64,000 nt of DNA from assembly GCA_022385805.1 (NCBI GenBank), contig MU277677.1:264252-328251 (forward strand), in the 5' to 3' direction. This stretch comes from Pilatotrama ljubarskyi (lineage: Eukaryota > Basidiomycota > Agaricomycetes > Polyporales > Polyporaceae). Made by a program: the position numbers and the translations under genes. Under the pieces are notes generated by a model. The model did no database searches. It was not told the origin of the DNA and worked only from the letters and a program-made list of their open reading frames with translations. Positions 1-12,551 of this stretch are shown in pieces; within the stretch, counting starts at the first letter, position 1; every line of letters begins with the position of its first letter.

Positions 1-717
1 CTCTCGGCTTTTCTGGCAAAGAGTCCCGCAACTCATGAGAGGATCCCTCTTCATTTAATGAAGTGCGAGCAGCACTTGGGGCAAACAGGTGATAAGCGTG
101 CGCTGCTTCAAGCTGTGGGCAGAGCTAGAGGGAGTGTTTCAAGTGCGCACAGGTGCGCACCCGATCAGACCCGATCGAGCGAGGCCCTTGCGGCAGGTGC
201 AGAGGCGCCCGAAACGGCCGCGAGGAGTACGTATACTTCTATAATCGAGTGCTGGAGCCTGACCATGTACTGTACTCTCGCGATTGCGAACCTGGAAGCA
301 ACACGGCTCCGCTCACGAACAGCATGATAGCATGGAGTTGTTCAAGTCGACGAGTCCGTTCAACACAGTACGGCTTACTACTGCATGTTAGCAGCGCTGA
401 TCGTCTCGTACAGTAGTAAGTGCACACTCCAATCTTGTACACGCTGCACAAGCAGCAACCGACAGATGCATTCAGAACAGCGCAGAGTAAACTAAACAAC
501 GAACAGCATACAGTATGGGTCAAATCTAACAGACAAGGCGTTCGGAGCCCGAAGCTGTCGGACAAGCGGCCATTTCTTGAAACCCGCTTGCTAGCGTCAA
601 TGCACTTGGGAGGCATCTGCCAATTACGAGGCTTTCGGTGTTCTGGGCTCCTCGGGAGCTCAAAACTCGATGCACTGAGTCAGCTCGGTACGGTGTTATG
701 CGTTGGCGTAGACTCCT
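1..717. other. Intergenic, no recognised gene
   Basis: Only short overlapping open frames occur here, none with splice signals or a motif I recognise. The uncertain last exon of the HsbA-like gene to the right may extend into this stretch. Confidence 0.4.
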
Positions 718-1670
718 TCAATCCAAGCAACAACGCCCTCCAACTACTCCTCCGATTACAAGCAAGGAATTATCAGAGGACGTGAGCGGCAGGACGTACT
801 GTAAGCAGGGCTGCTGAGAAGTCACTCACGAAGCCCAGGTCACCCTCTTGCTTCACGGTGGAGAGAATATCGAGGATTGCATTGTAGTATGACTAAAGGC
901 CAAGTCGATACGATCGATACGTTGTCAGTGCCTGAACATAAAGGTGCGATAGTGCTGTGAATTTAGTGGTGAAGGCGGCAGAGACGGACCTCTGTTTGAG
1001 CATCCAGGGTCTTCAGAGCCTCCCGGATCGGCCCGACGAAGTAGAGCGGAATTGTATGCTGTGTGATGAGATGCATCAGAGCTACATCCGAAACTGTGTT
1101 GCGGTGCTGAGGTCTATCCACCTTCAAGTGGAGTTCATGGAGCGCCTCAGGCGTGTTGCTGTAGGACACGGAAGGTGTAAGGAGCCAGTCCCATCCGCAT
1201 GGAAGAGCACCGATCGCCCACCTCGCGGCCTTGACTAGCTTCTCGAGCGCGCCGATAACGACTTCGGCGTCGTCGCGTTTCACTGGCTTCGGATTGTCAT
1301 TCTGTGGCAATGCATACGCAGGCCTTCTTGGAAAGAACGAAGCCTTAACAAGCGGTGAAGCACACGCACGTTTTCCAACATGCGCGACGCGGTCGCCGAC
1401 ACGGTCGAGGGCTAGCGCGATAATGCCTGCACAGTGTTATTTATGGGATCCTCACTGGACAAGGCTGGACTGAAATACCACTTTGTCGTCGTTGACGCGA
1501 GTATTGGGATCGTCCCAGGTAACGCGCTCGATCTGCTTGCCAAGGTCGTCGAAGGCCATAGTGACTCGGCCGATGGACTGGGTGGTCGTCGATACGTTCA
1601 GGGACACCGCTCCCATGGCGAGGGCGACGATGAGGCCGCCGGCGGGGAGGATCTTGGAGGCGAACTTCAT
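718..1670 (-). CDS. HsbA-like small secreted protein, copy A
   Basis: Multi-exon gene starting at the ATG at 1670. The N-terminus is a signal peptide sharing the pattern MKFxSxILPAGGLIVxLA with the copy at 2984-3959. After it comes a helical region with the Thr/Ser/Gln/Asn-rich pattern expected of hydrophobic surface binding protein A and cell-wall galactomannoproteins. Later exons (around 1310-1215, 1160-1120, 1000-963, 885-823) match copy B in order and intron phase, for example DAEVVIGALEKLVKAA against DQQVVMNAVDSLVNAA. A late exon reads YYNAILDILSTVKQEGDLGF. The last exon is unclear: the splice I can find would use a 31-nt intron and end at a TGA at 718-720, with no similarity to copy B, so this copy may be 3'-truncated. 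HsbA proteins are secreted and adsorb to hydrophobic surfaces; that role is inferred from family resemblance only. Confidence 0.5.
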
Positions 1671-1985
1671 GATGCGTGTTATTCGAGCTGCGTATGTAGT
1701 ATTCGATGCTGGGCGCGTCCCCCTATACAGATTTCAACCGTTCCGTGGACCGAAGCTATAGGGCACGTCGTGCATCATATGCTGCAAGATGTATGCGAGA
1801 TGTATGTTAAACCATGAGTTGGGTCGCATGCAAGTCCTGCCATAACCAGATCCGCATGTGTGGCCGATCAGAGCGTAGGCGATGACAAGAACCATGCAGC
1901 TACGCACTTGTACTTCTGCCCATCCAGCGGCGCAAGTATCGTTTGGGCCATTCATGGGCTCGCGAGGTCTGAGATGCGCGTGACG
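1671..1985. repeat. Upstream block of tandem duplication, copy A
   Basis: The sequence upstream of HsbA-like copy A is recognisably related to 3960-4290 upstream of copy B. Shared tracts include the segment beginning TATTCGAGC and a tract containing GATGCAGCTACGCACTTGT or its near match. A TATA-like element (minus strand TGTATAGGGG, about 1720-1730) lies roughly 55 nt from the ATG, so the duplication copied the promoter as well as the gene. Confidence 0.6.
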
Positions 1986-2983
1986 GACGCACGCACACAC
2001 CACATCCTGCACTAACCCGGGAATGGGGCAGCTCGGCGCACTCAGACCCTCGACAGATTGGGCACTTCCACACTAGCATGACACTACAGCGGACGCGTAG
2101 CCGAGTACTTCGCAGACCGCGCCATAGCTCGACTGAGATGGCAAGAGCCGTGCATTGGATGGGACGCAATCGTCGCCGCGACGCCGCGGGCATGCGGATC
2201 CGTCCTCTAAGCACGCCTTTGCTCGGCGCCGGCTGTCGTTTCACAAGTTCCCACCTGAGAGCGTTCGGGGCGCAGTTCATTTCCCCTTTCTTGCAGCCTG
2301 CGAATTCATCACCGCGTGAATTAGACGGTCCTCAGGATGGTACATGTACTGAAGGTCGAAGACACAGCGAAAGGCGGCGCGCTGCAGAGCAAGATCTAAA
2401 ATCATCTATAACTTCAGCAGTCAGCTAGCGTAATGGAGAGCGGCCGTAGGTACCTACTCATACGCCTGGCTACGGGTCACTAATACTGCACGTACCATCC
2501 GCCAAAGCTCGAGCTAGCCTGGGGTGGCATCACAAAGAGTGACGGTGGCGGTATGGAAGAGGATTGGCCGACTGCTAGCCCGGGCCGCTGTGCATTGCCC
2601 ACGGAAGCGCCCGTGTAGTGGATTGCTCTGACCTGTGCCAGGAGGAGCCTCCGAGCAGTGACACGTTATGCAGCCACGTCTAGTTCGTCGAGTGCCAGCG
2701 TCTCCACTGACATTCTGTACCGTGCACTTGTGCTCCATGGGCTCTGGGTAGATGCCGTTTGGCCTGGCTTTGCGCGTATACGCATAACGATGGCTGATCG
2801 GCCTAGCGTGGCAGGCTAGCATCGTCATAACATAGTACGGTATTCACGTACGACTACGCCGAGTTGAACAGAGAAAGCAGAGCGAGAGCCCATTCCGCGT
2901 AAGTAGATCGACCCTCGCCTGTCAACAACAACGCACTCGGATGACTCAGGCTCCCCAGCGCCACAATACGACTCTTGGGCAGC
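1986..2983. other. Intergenic, no recognised gene
   Basis: No open frame here shows convincing coding character, splice structure or a family motif. It separates the two duplicated units. Confidence 0.4.
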
Positions 2984-3959
2984 TCAAGACTCGTAAGTCG
3001 CTTCAGCAGCACGGAAGTAATCATCCAAGGTATCCTGTGGCATATCGGCGCGATCACGTAAAACGCGAAGTCAGCATCAGGGCTACAGAATGCACTGACA
3101 TACTCACGTAGGCATCATTGCCCTGGTCCTCGACGTTCGGGGTCAGCGAAAGGACGTACCCCAGATAGTCCTGCATGCACGGCCAGATTGGGACGTCGCG
3201 GGCGTGTCAGCGGTAGCCGCGAAGATTAGTCAACGGGACTTTAAAGGTGGTGAAGACCGCGGAGACGCACCTCAGAAGCTTCGCGAAGTTTGCGCGTGCC
3301 CTGGATTATGCCCTCGGATAGGAGGTACTCAGCTGCGAGGGCCTGTGTGTGGACAGTTTCAGAGAGGGCCACGGAATCGGTGGGCCGCATTGGCACGTAC
3401 CTGCTTGTCCATGAGCGTCTCGAGCGTGCTCCTACAAGACAATGAAGGCGAAAGGAGTGAGTATGCATGTGAGGGTAGAGGAGAGTAGCCACGGCTAACG
3501 TTGCGGCGTTCACGAGGCTGTCGACTGCGTTCATGACCACCTGTTGGTCGTCGTCGTGGAACGGCTCCGGGTCCACGGCCTGCAGATAGGCGCAGGCTGC
3601 GCTCAGACGCTTGTCTGACGAGCAATGAGCTACAAAGTGCACGTACGCCGGTGAAGATTAGGTCCTCGTGCGCGAGGACACTGACGAGGTCATTGAGGCC
3701 CCTCGCGATGACCTAAGCACGGACGCAGCTTCCGTCAGTGTCAATTGCTCAGTCGCCAGGAGCTGCGAGAGTCACGTACAGGGCCCTCGTTGGCGACGTT
3801 GTTCTCGGTGACGCGCTTGATCTGAGCGTTAAGGTTGCCGAAGGTCGTGGTGACGAGGTCGATGGACTGGATGGTCGTCGAGAGCTTCTGAGACACGACT
3901 CCGAAGGCGAGGGAAACGATGAGCCCGCCGGCAGGGAGGATCGTGGACGTGAATTTCAT
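2984..3959 (-). CDS. HsbA-like small secreted protein, copy B
   Basis: ATG at 3959, TGA at 2984-2986, about six exons and about 170 residues. Exon 1 encodes a signal peptide (about residues 1-23) and an amphipathic segment. The next exons read VIARGLNDLVSVLAHEDLIF, then AVDPEPFHDDDQQVV, then a segment with STLETLMDKQ, then ALAAEYLLSEGIIQGTRKL, DYLGYVLSLTPNVEDQG and a final DTLDDYFRAAEATYES. Each junction has a GT donor (mostly GTACGT or GTGAGT) and an AG acceptor that keeps frame. The layout (signal peptide, all-helical, no cysteine cluster, length near 170-190) fits the HsbA/cell-wall galactomannoprotein family, but I cannot confirm it without a profile search. Expected to be secreted and wall- or surface-associated. 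A TATA-like element (TATAAGAG on the minus strand) lies at about 4037-4046. Confidence 0.55.
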
Positions 3960-4290
3960 GGCGGCGGTAGAATGGACGGTTGGGGCTATGCCTGCTATTC
4001 GAGCGTCGAATGTAGGCCTTGATGCTGGAGATGTTCTCTTATATCGACGGGGACACCTGCATGGTCCGAGGGACTTGCTAGTAGTATGCGTCATATCTTG
4101 CGTACGGCATACATACCACTGAACTGGATCATTGCAAGTCCCTCCATGGTCACTCCGAGGTCATCTGTATGTCCGATCAAAGCCTACGCCATGACAAGAG
4201 AAGATGCAGCTACGCACTTGTGGGCCTGACACATCTAGCTATGCAGGACGTAAGTCGGGCCACTCGTGGCCTCATGACCTCGGGGTTGAA
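3960..4290. repeat. Upstream block of tandem duplication, copy B
   Basis: Related to 1671-1985 upstream of copy A. It keeps the TATA-like element and the tract containing GATGCAGCTACGCACTTGTG, with scattered substitutions and small indels. Confidence 0.6.
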
Positions 4291-6750
4291 TTGTCGACGA
4301 CGTACGACTACTCGATTCAAGCAACACGTCCTTCATGGCCATGCGAACTGTGCGCCCAGAATGTCAGCCCCACGAAATTCCAGCGCTGCAGCATGACATC
4401 CGCAGGGAACGAGGCTGCATGACAGACGTGCGTCGTCAACTGACCAGCGAGAGAACTCGAGGACGACGTTGCAGAAGCTTTGCTGTGAGTCTTAGCGCGC
4501 ATCTGCGACCGAGTACTGCTAGTTCGGGACAAGTAAGAACAGAGAAGCACTCCTGAGCGCGATGCACTGCGCCCTTGCGACTATTAACGGCGGCTCAGCG
4601 TACCATACATGTGGAGATGGACGCAAACTCTGTACACATACCGTAATACCTCCGCAATTGCCGGTGCATCTATGCAGGGGAGAAGCACACCTCCGACTCG
4701 CAGAACCGCCCTTCAACAACGGAGGTCGGCGGGATTCACGGCATTGTCACCTCTCCATGCACGCTGGCCTCATTTCAAGTGGCGCATCCATTCGGAGGCC
4801 AGCGTTCACTTCACGGACGCCAGTCTTTTCCAAAGGGTTTTGCAGCGTCACCGGTAGTACGTCAAGACTCCCATCTCGCATGGCACATGCTGGCACATGC
4901 ATGCTTCTCAACTAGTGAGAGGCTAACGGAGATGCCGTTTCTGATGTAGAGCTGAGGCTCGTCCAGCACACTTCGCCGTTCATCTTCGTGAACTCGTCCG
5001 GTCTGTGGCGTCGTTCGAGTGGGCTGTGGAAGGCCTCGTGGACGATGAGGAAGAGTCGTACCGGCGATGTTGGTCGCGAACTGGCAACGAGCCGGCGGAG
5101 GGGCGTCCTCGTGACACTGGCAATAAGCTTGTGGTCAGCAATTCAGGCTCCAGAATATGTAAGGCATCCGTACAACTGGGCTCGTCAATGGCTGGGTACA
5201 GCGTTGTCACGCCACGCATTAGACTGCACTACTCGACATGGCCAAGTTGACGACTCGGGTAGCTTGAATTCTCTTAATCTAAGGTGATTCTCGTGACCTG
5301 CGCCAGAATCTTGAAGTTATTTCTTTTTTTGCAAAAACTACCGCTGCCCCAGCTGAAACCGCTGAGCAGAGCTGGTGCCGAGACCGGAGGCGCTTTGAGA
5401 GAGACACACAATTCTTCACCCAACTTTCCCAGAGTCATCGATCCCGGTTCGAATACTGAGTCCACAGCTGCAGGGATCTTGTGAAAGGCGTCCGAGAGTG
5501 CAGGAATGTTGTTCCAACAAGGGGGGTGGTCGTGAAGAACGCTCGTGGTGGCGGTGGCGGTGAACCCGGTATAAACTGGTATAAATAGGAGTGAACGAAC
5601 TCCGCGGCGTTCACTAACACTTACTGCACACTGGTTCTTACCATCAGTGGCAAGGCTCGAGCATACCTACCGGCTTAGTAGTAGGCTGCCGTGAAGTCCC
5701 CAGGCTTTCCATGCTTGGCCCGGCGTCATGGGATGAGAATCACTGCTTGGGTACATTGAGCCGGGCGAGAACTACTACCACATACATCAAGTGCTTCTGA
5801 GGCATCGATCGCAAAGGAGACAAGGAACACTACGGCAGGGGCACTGCTGTAGGACGGACGACAGTTGCAGGGAAGGTTCAACTCGAGAGGCAGCTGCCGT
5901 ACTTTCTGGTACGGAGGCCATCGAGGTTCCTTTTGTTAGTCATTACTGGCTGCTGGTGCGTGAGAGTATCTCTATAACCTGTAGTAAAACAAACCAGGGG
6001 GTGACGGGCTGGCTCTACTTCGGTGACACTATCGAAGTCGGACGACTCTCGACTGATGCCAGTCGGCGAAGCGTAACAGAATGGAAGGAATACTCGGGAC
6101 ACCAGCTCACGAGTACCAGTTGCCGGCAGCATTCGCAGGAGCGGGATATATCTCGTCATGCTCGGAGCAGTGGGACTCGGCACACGTCCTGTGTAAGCCT
6201 GTCGCTGGGAGATGGTTAGCCCCTCCAAATACGGTAGAAATGGTACTCGAGAGCTCACGTCTGATATTCGGTCCATTCGGTCCGTTCACCACACAAGTAT
6301 GCTATCCATACTGAGTCAATGGCCATTGTGAAGCGGGACAGACAGAGGGTTTTAGAGGCCCACTGTGAGGCTTGATGGCCTTGTGAAGACCGTTGATGAT
6401 CACCTCAGTGGAAAGCCAGCTCTGCCAGTGGACCCGGAATCAGTCAGGTGGCTTACTCACACGTGCGCGTTGCCCGCACCATTTCGACACGACAGTATCT
6501 GTAGGCCGGCGGCATCAAGACTCACTGCTGGATGCATGCGTGGAACTCGTACCAGTCCTCGTGACATACACGGCCTGTGCAAGAAACGGCCATCATTCTC
6601 GTATAGCTACTCGCTCAAAGGAGAGATGCTACACGACTCACCATCCACACCGCCTACGCACACCCAACGGATCCTGAGAAAGGTGCACAACCTCTTATGT
6701 TCGGGCATGATGGTACAACAACTTCTATACAGTCAGAAATAGTACAAAGA
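4291..6750. other. Long intergenic stretch, no recognised gene
   Basis: About 2.5 kb without a recognisable coding exon. It holds a TATA-like TATAAATAG at about 5580 and, just downstream, an 8-bp inverted repeat (AGTGAACG at 5590-5597, CGTTCACT at 5608-5615) around a CCGCGG core. The short open frames on both strands look random. Confidence 0.4.
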
Positions 6751-9700
6751 TCACCGCCGCTCGCGGACCCTAAGCCAGACAATGAAGATCACGCCCACCG
6801 CGAAGCCCGCGATGTACGCAAAGAGCACCAGCACGTCCCGGTAGTAGTTGTTCTGGCCAAACCCGAACAGCTGTGAACCCGATACACATCAGCGACTATC
6901 CAGAGGCAGACCGAGACATGCTGCTCACCGTCTGCATAATGAGTGCCGCGGAGACGTTCACCGGGACGCCTTCGAGCGAGTCTTCGATCATGAGCCCCGA
7001 GCCGACTTCGTTGACAGAGAGCGCCTCGAGAGTGTACTTCAATGGGCAGATCCATTGCAGCCATCGGAGCACTGGCGGGATGTCGTCCAGATGCACGAAG
7101 AAGCCGGCATATGTCATCTGGTAGAGCGCTGTTAGTGCAGAGATGAGGATTGCGATGCCGCCGTTTCGGAAGAGGCAGGCAAGCAAGAAGTTCTAAGCAG
7201 AGCAGAGTCAGGAAAACTGTCATCATGCGACGCAAAGACCACACTCACGAAGAGCGTCATCGCAAGGGCGTACAGAACAAGGATGAACAGGAATTTGAAG
7301 TAGTGCGCGGCATCAGGCGCAAGTCCGGCCATCCAATAAGTGCTGTTCGGCGGTTAGGATCTGCTACAACTATGCACGAACGTGAAACGACTTACATAGT
7401 AGAAACGATGATGGTGGGTATGATTCTCAGCGGCAGCACGTCAAAGACGAAGCGTGACAATAACCATGCGGTGGGACTGCGAATCGAGCGGTGAGGTCGT
7501 GTCATACGGAGGCCAGTGGAGGACCAACCTATAGTAGGATGCCGAGCGCTCCCGCAGGAACAGAGGTCTAAGTTCTACAACATTGTACAAAGCACTGAGA
7601 GAAGAGAAGGCAATGAGCGCGCCCTAGAGAGTGAAGAGGTGAGTGGGAGCACTAGCGCAGGAGGGTACAACTCACAAGGAAGAAGAGACATCCCACTCGA
7701 GACTGGAATCCGGCGATGGTGGTATCGGTATCGAAGTACAATCCACCTGAGACAAGCCATCATGAGCACCTGAGCTTCACGCATATAACGACGACTTCTT
7801 ACCGCAGAAGACACCCAAGACACACGCGATGGCGATGTGAGCGAAGAACAACGTCTTGTCCCGACGCAGGATCTTCCACTCTCTGCCCCAGAGGACCTCC
7901 AACTGAGTCAAAAACGTCGCCTGGTAGTGCGAGGTGATAAACCAGGACTTCTTCACGGGCTCCGGCATGCCCTCCATTTTGTTCTCCAATACGTGTCCAT
8001 TTGCCGACGACCTGCCAATGCCCTTCTCGACTTCATCCGTCGAGGAGCCGGGAGGACCACTGTGAAGGCCGCCGTTGGTGCCGCCAGAGAGCGGGATCAA
8101 TGCGACAGGAGGATCGCTCGCGATCTCCAGCAGGTAATCCGCGACGTTGTAACCCTCCTTAAACGGAATGCCCTGCGCTGAGAAGTGCTGGGCAGGTGCA
8201 AAGCCGCCTGGACCCGAGTACAGCGCATGGCCGTGAGAGAGCAGCAAGATCTGGTCGAAGGAGTGGTATAGATGGGAACTGTTCGCAGGGCAGCATGAGC
8301 GCGATGCCTGAGCAATTTTTTCGATTTCTCACATACCTGGGCTGGTGGATGGACGCAATGACGGCTGTCGGGTTCTCTTCGTCGTGGGCGAGTGCCTGTA
8401 GTACGTTGGCGACCTTCACAGCCGATACCGAGTCCAAGCCGGACGTAGGCTCATCGAGGATCAACACGTCCGGTTTGGCCACCAATTCCAGACCGATGGT
8501 GACACGGCGCATCTCTCCGCCGCTGATCCCACGCCTCTCTCCGTCACCGATGCGGATATTGCGCAGGTGCGCGATGCCGAGACGGTTCATGATATCGTCC
8601 ACACGGGCGTGTTTCTCGGAGTCCGGGACACCCTCGGGCAGACGCAGCCGGGCAGCGAAGAGGAGCGCCTCGTGTACGGTGAGCATCGGCGGGAGCACGT
8701 CCTGTTGCGGCACGAAGCCGATGCGCGGAATCCTGTCTCCGGTCCCTGGGAAGGAAACACCGCCTGTGACCCGCCCAGACTTGTGCTTCTGCGCGAGTAT
8801 GTCGATCAGCGTCGTCTTGCCCGCACCGCTAGGCCCAAGGATGGCCATGACTTCGCCAGGGACAACGCGCCCGCTGACGTTGTCGAGGACCACCTTCTGG
8901 TTGTCCGGGTCGTTCGCCCGGCGGCGGCGGAACCAGGAGTCGTGGTCGTACTGTGGGACGATGTAGCTGACGTCCGACCATACCACGGCCGCTCCACCCG
9001 TACGGTCAAGCGAGCCGGCGCCTTGTTTCCTCGCACGACGCTGGGCACGCAACCCGAGAAGAAGGAAGAAAAGGGCGAGCGCGACCAGGCCACCAACGAC
9101 AGCGAGACCGGCGATTACACCCCCGCTAAGCGACGATCCTCCGGAGCTGCTGTCATTGGGATCGGCCTTGCCCGATAGCGTGTTCAAGGTGCTCTGGGCG
9201 ATACACTCGCCAAACGTGCAGCCGCTGAGCGTGAGACCGGACAACCCGAAAACCTGGTTGATTACGTCCTGCTTGAACGCGCATGTAGCAGTGTTGTTGT
9301 CAGCTGAAGGAGCGTTGCAGGAGATGCCGAGACCACCACTGAGGGTATTGATGATCCCCGAGAGGTCGGTCATCTTGACAGCGCCGCAGAAGGAGGTCCC
9401 AGGGCGGCACGTACACTTCAGGTTCTCGCAGTTCCAGTCGGCACCACCATCTCCGGAATCCAGGTCTTGCGTGCAGGAATCGGCGGTACAGTAGAACTGT
9501 TCAACGCCATTGAAGAATAGCTGGGCGTAGACAGACCCGCTGGGACCGAAGGCGGTGACATTGGGCAGGGGAGTGAATGAGGCATTCAGCGTCCGTGAGA
9601 CGGTCAGCGTCGACTGGCCGGGGAATATGGTCTGCAATGTAGGGTTCTACATACAACTGTCAGTCAACGATGCACTGAGAGCAAGAGACGGGCGAAAACA

Positions 9701-10335
9701 GGTGATCTCACGTCGCCACAAGGTGAGAGTGGTTATGGACAGGACCGTCCACACAGACATCTCACGGTGAGGTAGCGCGCAGTTAGAGCGCATATATGCG
9801 TCTCAGAGAGGAGTGGAATCCTCGCGCTCCCCGTGAGCGGTGGTGATTGACCAATGCATCCATAGCCGACACATTCGGTACGCGGCATGGATACAAACTC
9901 CCAAGCACCTTATAGCAGCGACGTTTCCGACGCAAAGATAGGATGGGAACCTCTGCTCGTGGGGGTCATCGCACTCACCTTGACCTGACAGCTCATCTGA
10001 CCTCCGGCATATACCCTCGGAGACGTGTTGCAGACGAGTGTGTTGTTCTGACCAGTGTTGAGCCCGGTCAGAGCCCCGGCGGTGCCCTCGACGCTCTTGA
10101 ACCCGGCCTGGCATGCCTGGGCGGTCTGGCAGACATTGCAGCTCGTCCCTGTCCAGCCGTCTTCGCATGAGCAGGACGTGACATTGCCTGGAGATCCGGT
10201 AGCCAGAGAACGACTAGAGCCCTGGAAGATGGTGCCGCCGCATGCTGGTTGGGAGCAGGTCGAGCCGCCGAAGCCGGGAGGACAGGCGCAATCCGTGCCG
10301 TTCGGCGTCCCGTAGTTCTCGCAGCTATTGCTCAT
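6751..10335 (-). CDS. ADP1-like ABCG half transporter with luminal EGF-like region
   Basis: Stop at 6751-6753. The domains are, in order, a cysteine-rich EGF-like region (with CACPPGFGGSTC and a second CSCEDGWTGTSC unit), more luminal sequence with cysteine pairs, a transmembrane segment (GGVIAGLAVVGGLVALALFF), an ABC domain and a C-terminal membrane domain. The ABC domain has Walker A GPSGAGKTT, signature ISGGEMRR, Walker B VLILDEPTSGLD and H-loop IHQPR. This order is that of yeast Adp1 and its fungal relatives, ATP-driven ABCG exporters of unknown substrate. Clear introns include 9647-9978 (332 nt, unusually long here) and 8279-8336; several short ones break the membrane domain, which ends with RVRERR. 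The N-terminus is unresolved. The ATG at 10335 gives no signal peptide although the EGF-like part should be luminal, so an upstream exon or a sequence error near 10330-10420 is likely. Confidence 0.85.
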
Positions 10336-10792
10336 GGGTAACAAGCAGAGCCGCAGTTGCTGGCAGCGCAGAAAAACGGTGTCGAGGGGGGAGACGTGGA
10401 GGAGAACGTGGAAGAGCAGGCATTTTATGCGGCGGCGTGGGCAGATTCTCAATTCAGGCCACAGGAGTCCAGTGGATTCTATGCGAAAGTGGGGCGTCGG
10501 GCCGGATGCCTGTTTTGGCTCGAGCGCCCCCCGCCCCCGCCCTTCGGTACCGCCAGCTTCTGCCGTCCCTGAGCACGTGGCACACATTGACAGCCACAAT
10601 CCAAGTCTCTTTCCATCTCCCGTCCTCTCGTCCTCTACCTCTACGCTCTTTGCTCAGTGAGAGCTCCTGTACCGCGCTGCTTGTGCACAAGTCCGAGGCT
10701 CGGAACATCACACGTCGCATGTCTGCAACTCGAGTAGTTCTTCCATTCATACAGAGAAGCATTCGCACGCCAGTTCGCCGTCCACCACGCCT

Positions 10793-12020
10793 TCACAGCT
10801 CCCGGATGTAGTCCTCGACAGTCTTCCACTTCCAAAAGGCCTCCCCTGGGTTCACAAGGCCGTTTGCATTATCCGACGAGAAGTCCGCTTTGCCCTCGCC
10901 AAGGACCACGCTGAACGGGGCGGTGGACATCGTAAGTCCTCCATCTTAACACCACGAAGGAATCATAACTCACTGGATGTAGTCGATGAAGCTCTTACCT
11001 GGGTCCTGGCGGATGCGGCCTTTGAGCTGTGCTAGGTCCTCGCTCTTGATCTCCCCCTTGGGCACACCTTTTACCCGTGCGACGATGTCCCGCACCTCCT
11101 CATAGCTCACCGTGGAACCTGCGATGCGCAGCTCATCCAGGACTTTGTGCGCCGTTGCGGGATCCAGAGCCAGGATGGCTAGGCGAGCCACGGAGCGCCC
11201 AATATCCCTTCTGTCCGTCGCAGTGAATCTTTGGCTCGGAGAGCCGTAGCAAGTATAGACATTGTTCTTGACGTCGATTCCCACTGCCGGTTAACCAGGG
11301 CAGTAGTGAGCTTCTCGGTGCGCTGACGTGAACACAATGACGTACGGAACGGCTGTATCGAGTGAGGGGTCAGTTTCCTCCGAGCTGCGGCTTGCGTATG
11401 GAGGCACTCACTGAGATGGCGTACTCCAGGAAGACGCTCGTGTATGGGGCAATGACTTTCTTGCCTTGCAGTTTTGCACGCGTCTCAGCGGCGATCTCTT
11501 GCTTCCTAATCCATTCAGGGTGCTCGTACCCGGGGAAGTCGTTGACACGATGGTCCCTATCGTCACAATGTCGCGGTGAGCGCAGAAGATCGCCGATGGG
11601 CTTCATAAACATACGAGCCAAATTCGCTCAAGAAATACACGTTTGCGCTGCTGCGCGCAGCGGCGTCGATGACCCCCTGCTTGAGCTCGTCGGGAACTCC
11701 GGACGTCAGAGCGTTGACGATCACATCGACGCCCGCAAAGGCATCGTCGAGGGCTCGCGGCAAGTTTGACTCATCGAGCTTATGCAGCTGGGCCCCTTGT
11801 CCCGAGAGCTCTTGCGCCGTGGCGGAAGAAGGGTCGCGGGTGAGGACGCGGACGGTGTGGAAGTTGGCCTTGAACTCGGTCAAGAAGACAAGGCTGATAC
11901 GCTGCCCTGGGATTCGCCGCGGAGGTCAGGACGTCATAGAACGCACTTCGAAGCAACACTTGACTCACCGAGGCCGCCGGTGCCTCCTACGATGGCAACG
12001 CTGTATGAGGCAGTGGCCAT
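10793..12020 (-). CDS. NmrA-like NAD(P)-binding protein, array copy 1
   Basis: ATG at 12020, TGA at 10793-10795, five exons. Exon 1 encodes the dinucleotide-binding start SVAIVGGTGGLG, split from the rest by an intron right after the glycine motif. Exon 2 contains VRVLTRDPSSATAQELSGQG and AFAGVDVIVNAL, the second strand-helix units of a Rossmann fold. Later exons contain FPGYEHPEWIRKQEIA, an ATDRRDIGRSVARL segment and a C-terminal EAFWKWKTVEDYIREL. The pattern and length (about 310-320 residues) fit NmrA-like/isoflavone-reductase-like proteins, which are NAD(P)-binding regulators or reductases of small aromatic compounds. The substrate cannot be told from sequence. Same strand, intron plan and C-terminal WKWK motif as the next two genes, so the three are tandem paralogues. 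Confidence 0.85.
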
Positions 12021-12551
12021 GTTGCTGACTTCGGCTGGGGATTCGAAGGGGGTTACGTATGGTGGTCGTGTGGTTCAGTCCAAACTGAGGCAACTGTTCC
12101 TTCATGCGCACTCCTATATATACGCGTCGAAGACTTCGTGCTCGTCTTCTGGTAGCACAGCGCGTGGGAGTGGCAAAAGCGAGAGCCTGAGTGATACGTA
12201 TCTCAAGCATGGCGCAAAGGATGGTTTATCAGCAAGAAGCTCTCCTGCGATGATCGCTGAACCTAGCTGGACAGGCCGTTGGGCTAGGAAAACACAGACG
12301 CCGGGCTCAAACGGCGCAGAAGCTGGAGTTGTCGCAACAATGACGCTACATCATGCATAATGCATAAGTCCGGCTGCGCGGGTTTTACTGTAGCGGATGA
12401 CGACCTCTGTACAACCGTTCTCTGTACTGACCTATGTATGCTAGTACTACTACTTGTCAAATCACGCTCATCCAACCTCGCTACAATTCTCAACTGGACA
12501 ACACCATACGCAGTATAGGACGGGAACGAGGCGGCCGACACTACGCCATGA

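Noticed and set aside
5446..5456. GGTTCGAATAC, resembling a tRNA B box
   Set aside because: No box A at the right distance and no pairing acceptor stem; chance match.
8196..8966. 256-codon plus-strand open frame
   Set aside because: Antisense to the ABC domain of the ABCG transporter; no domain of its own.
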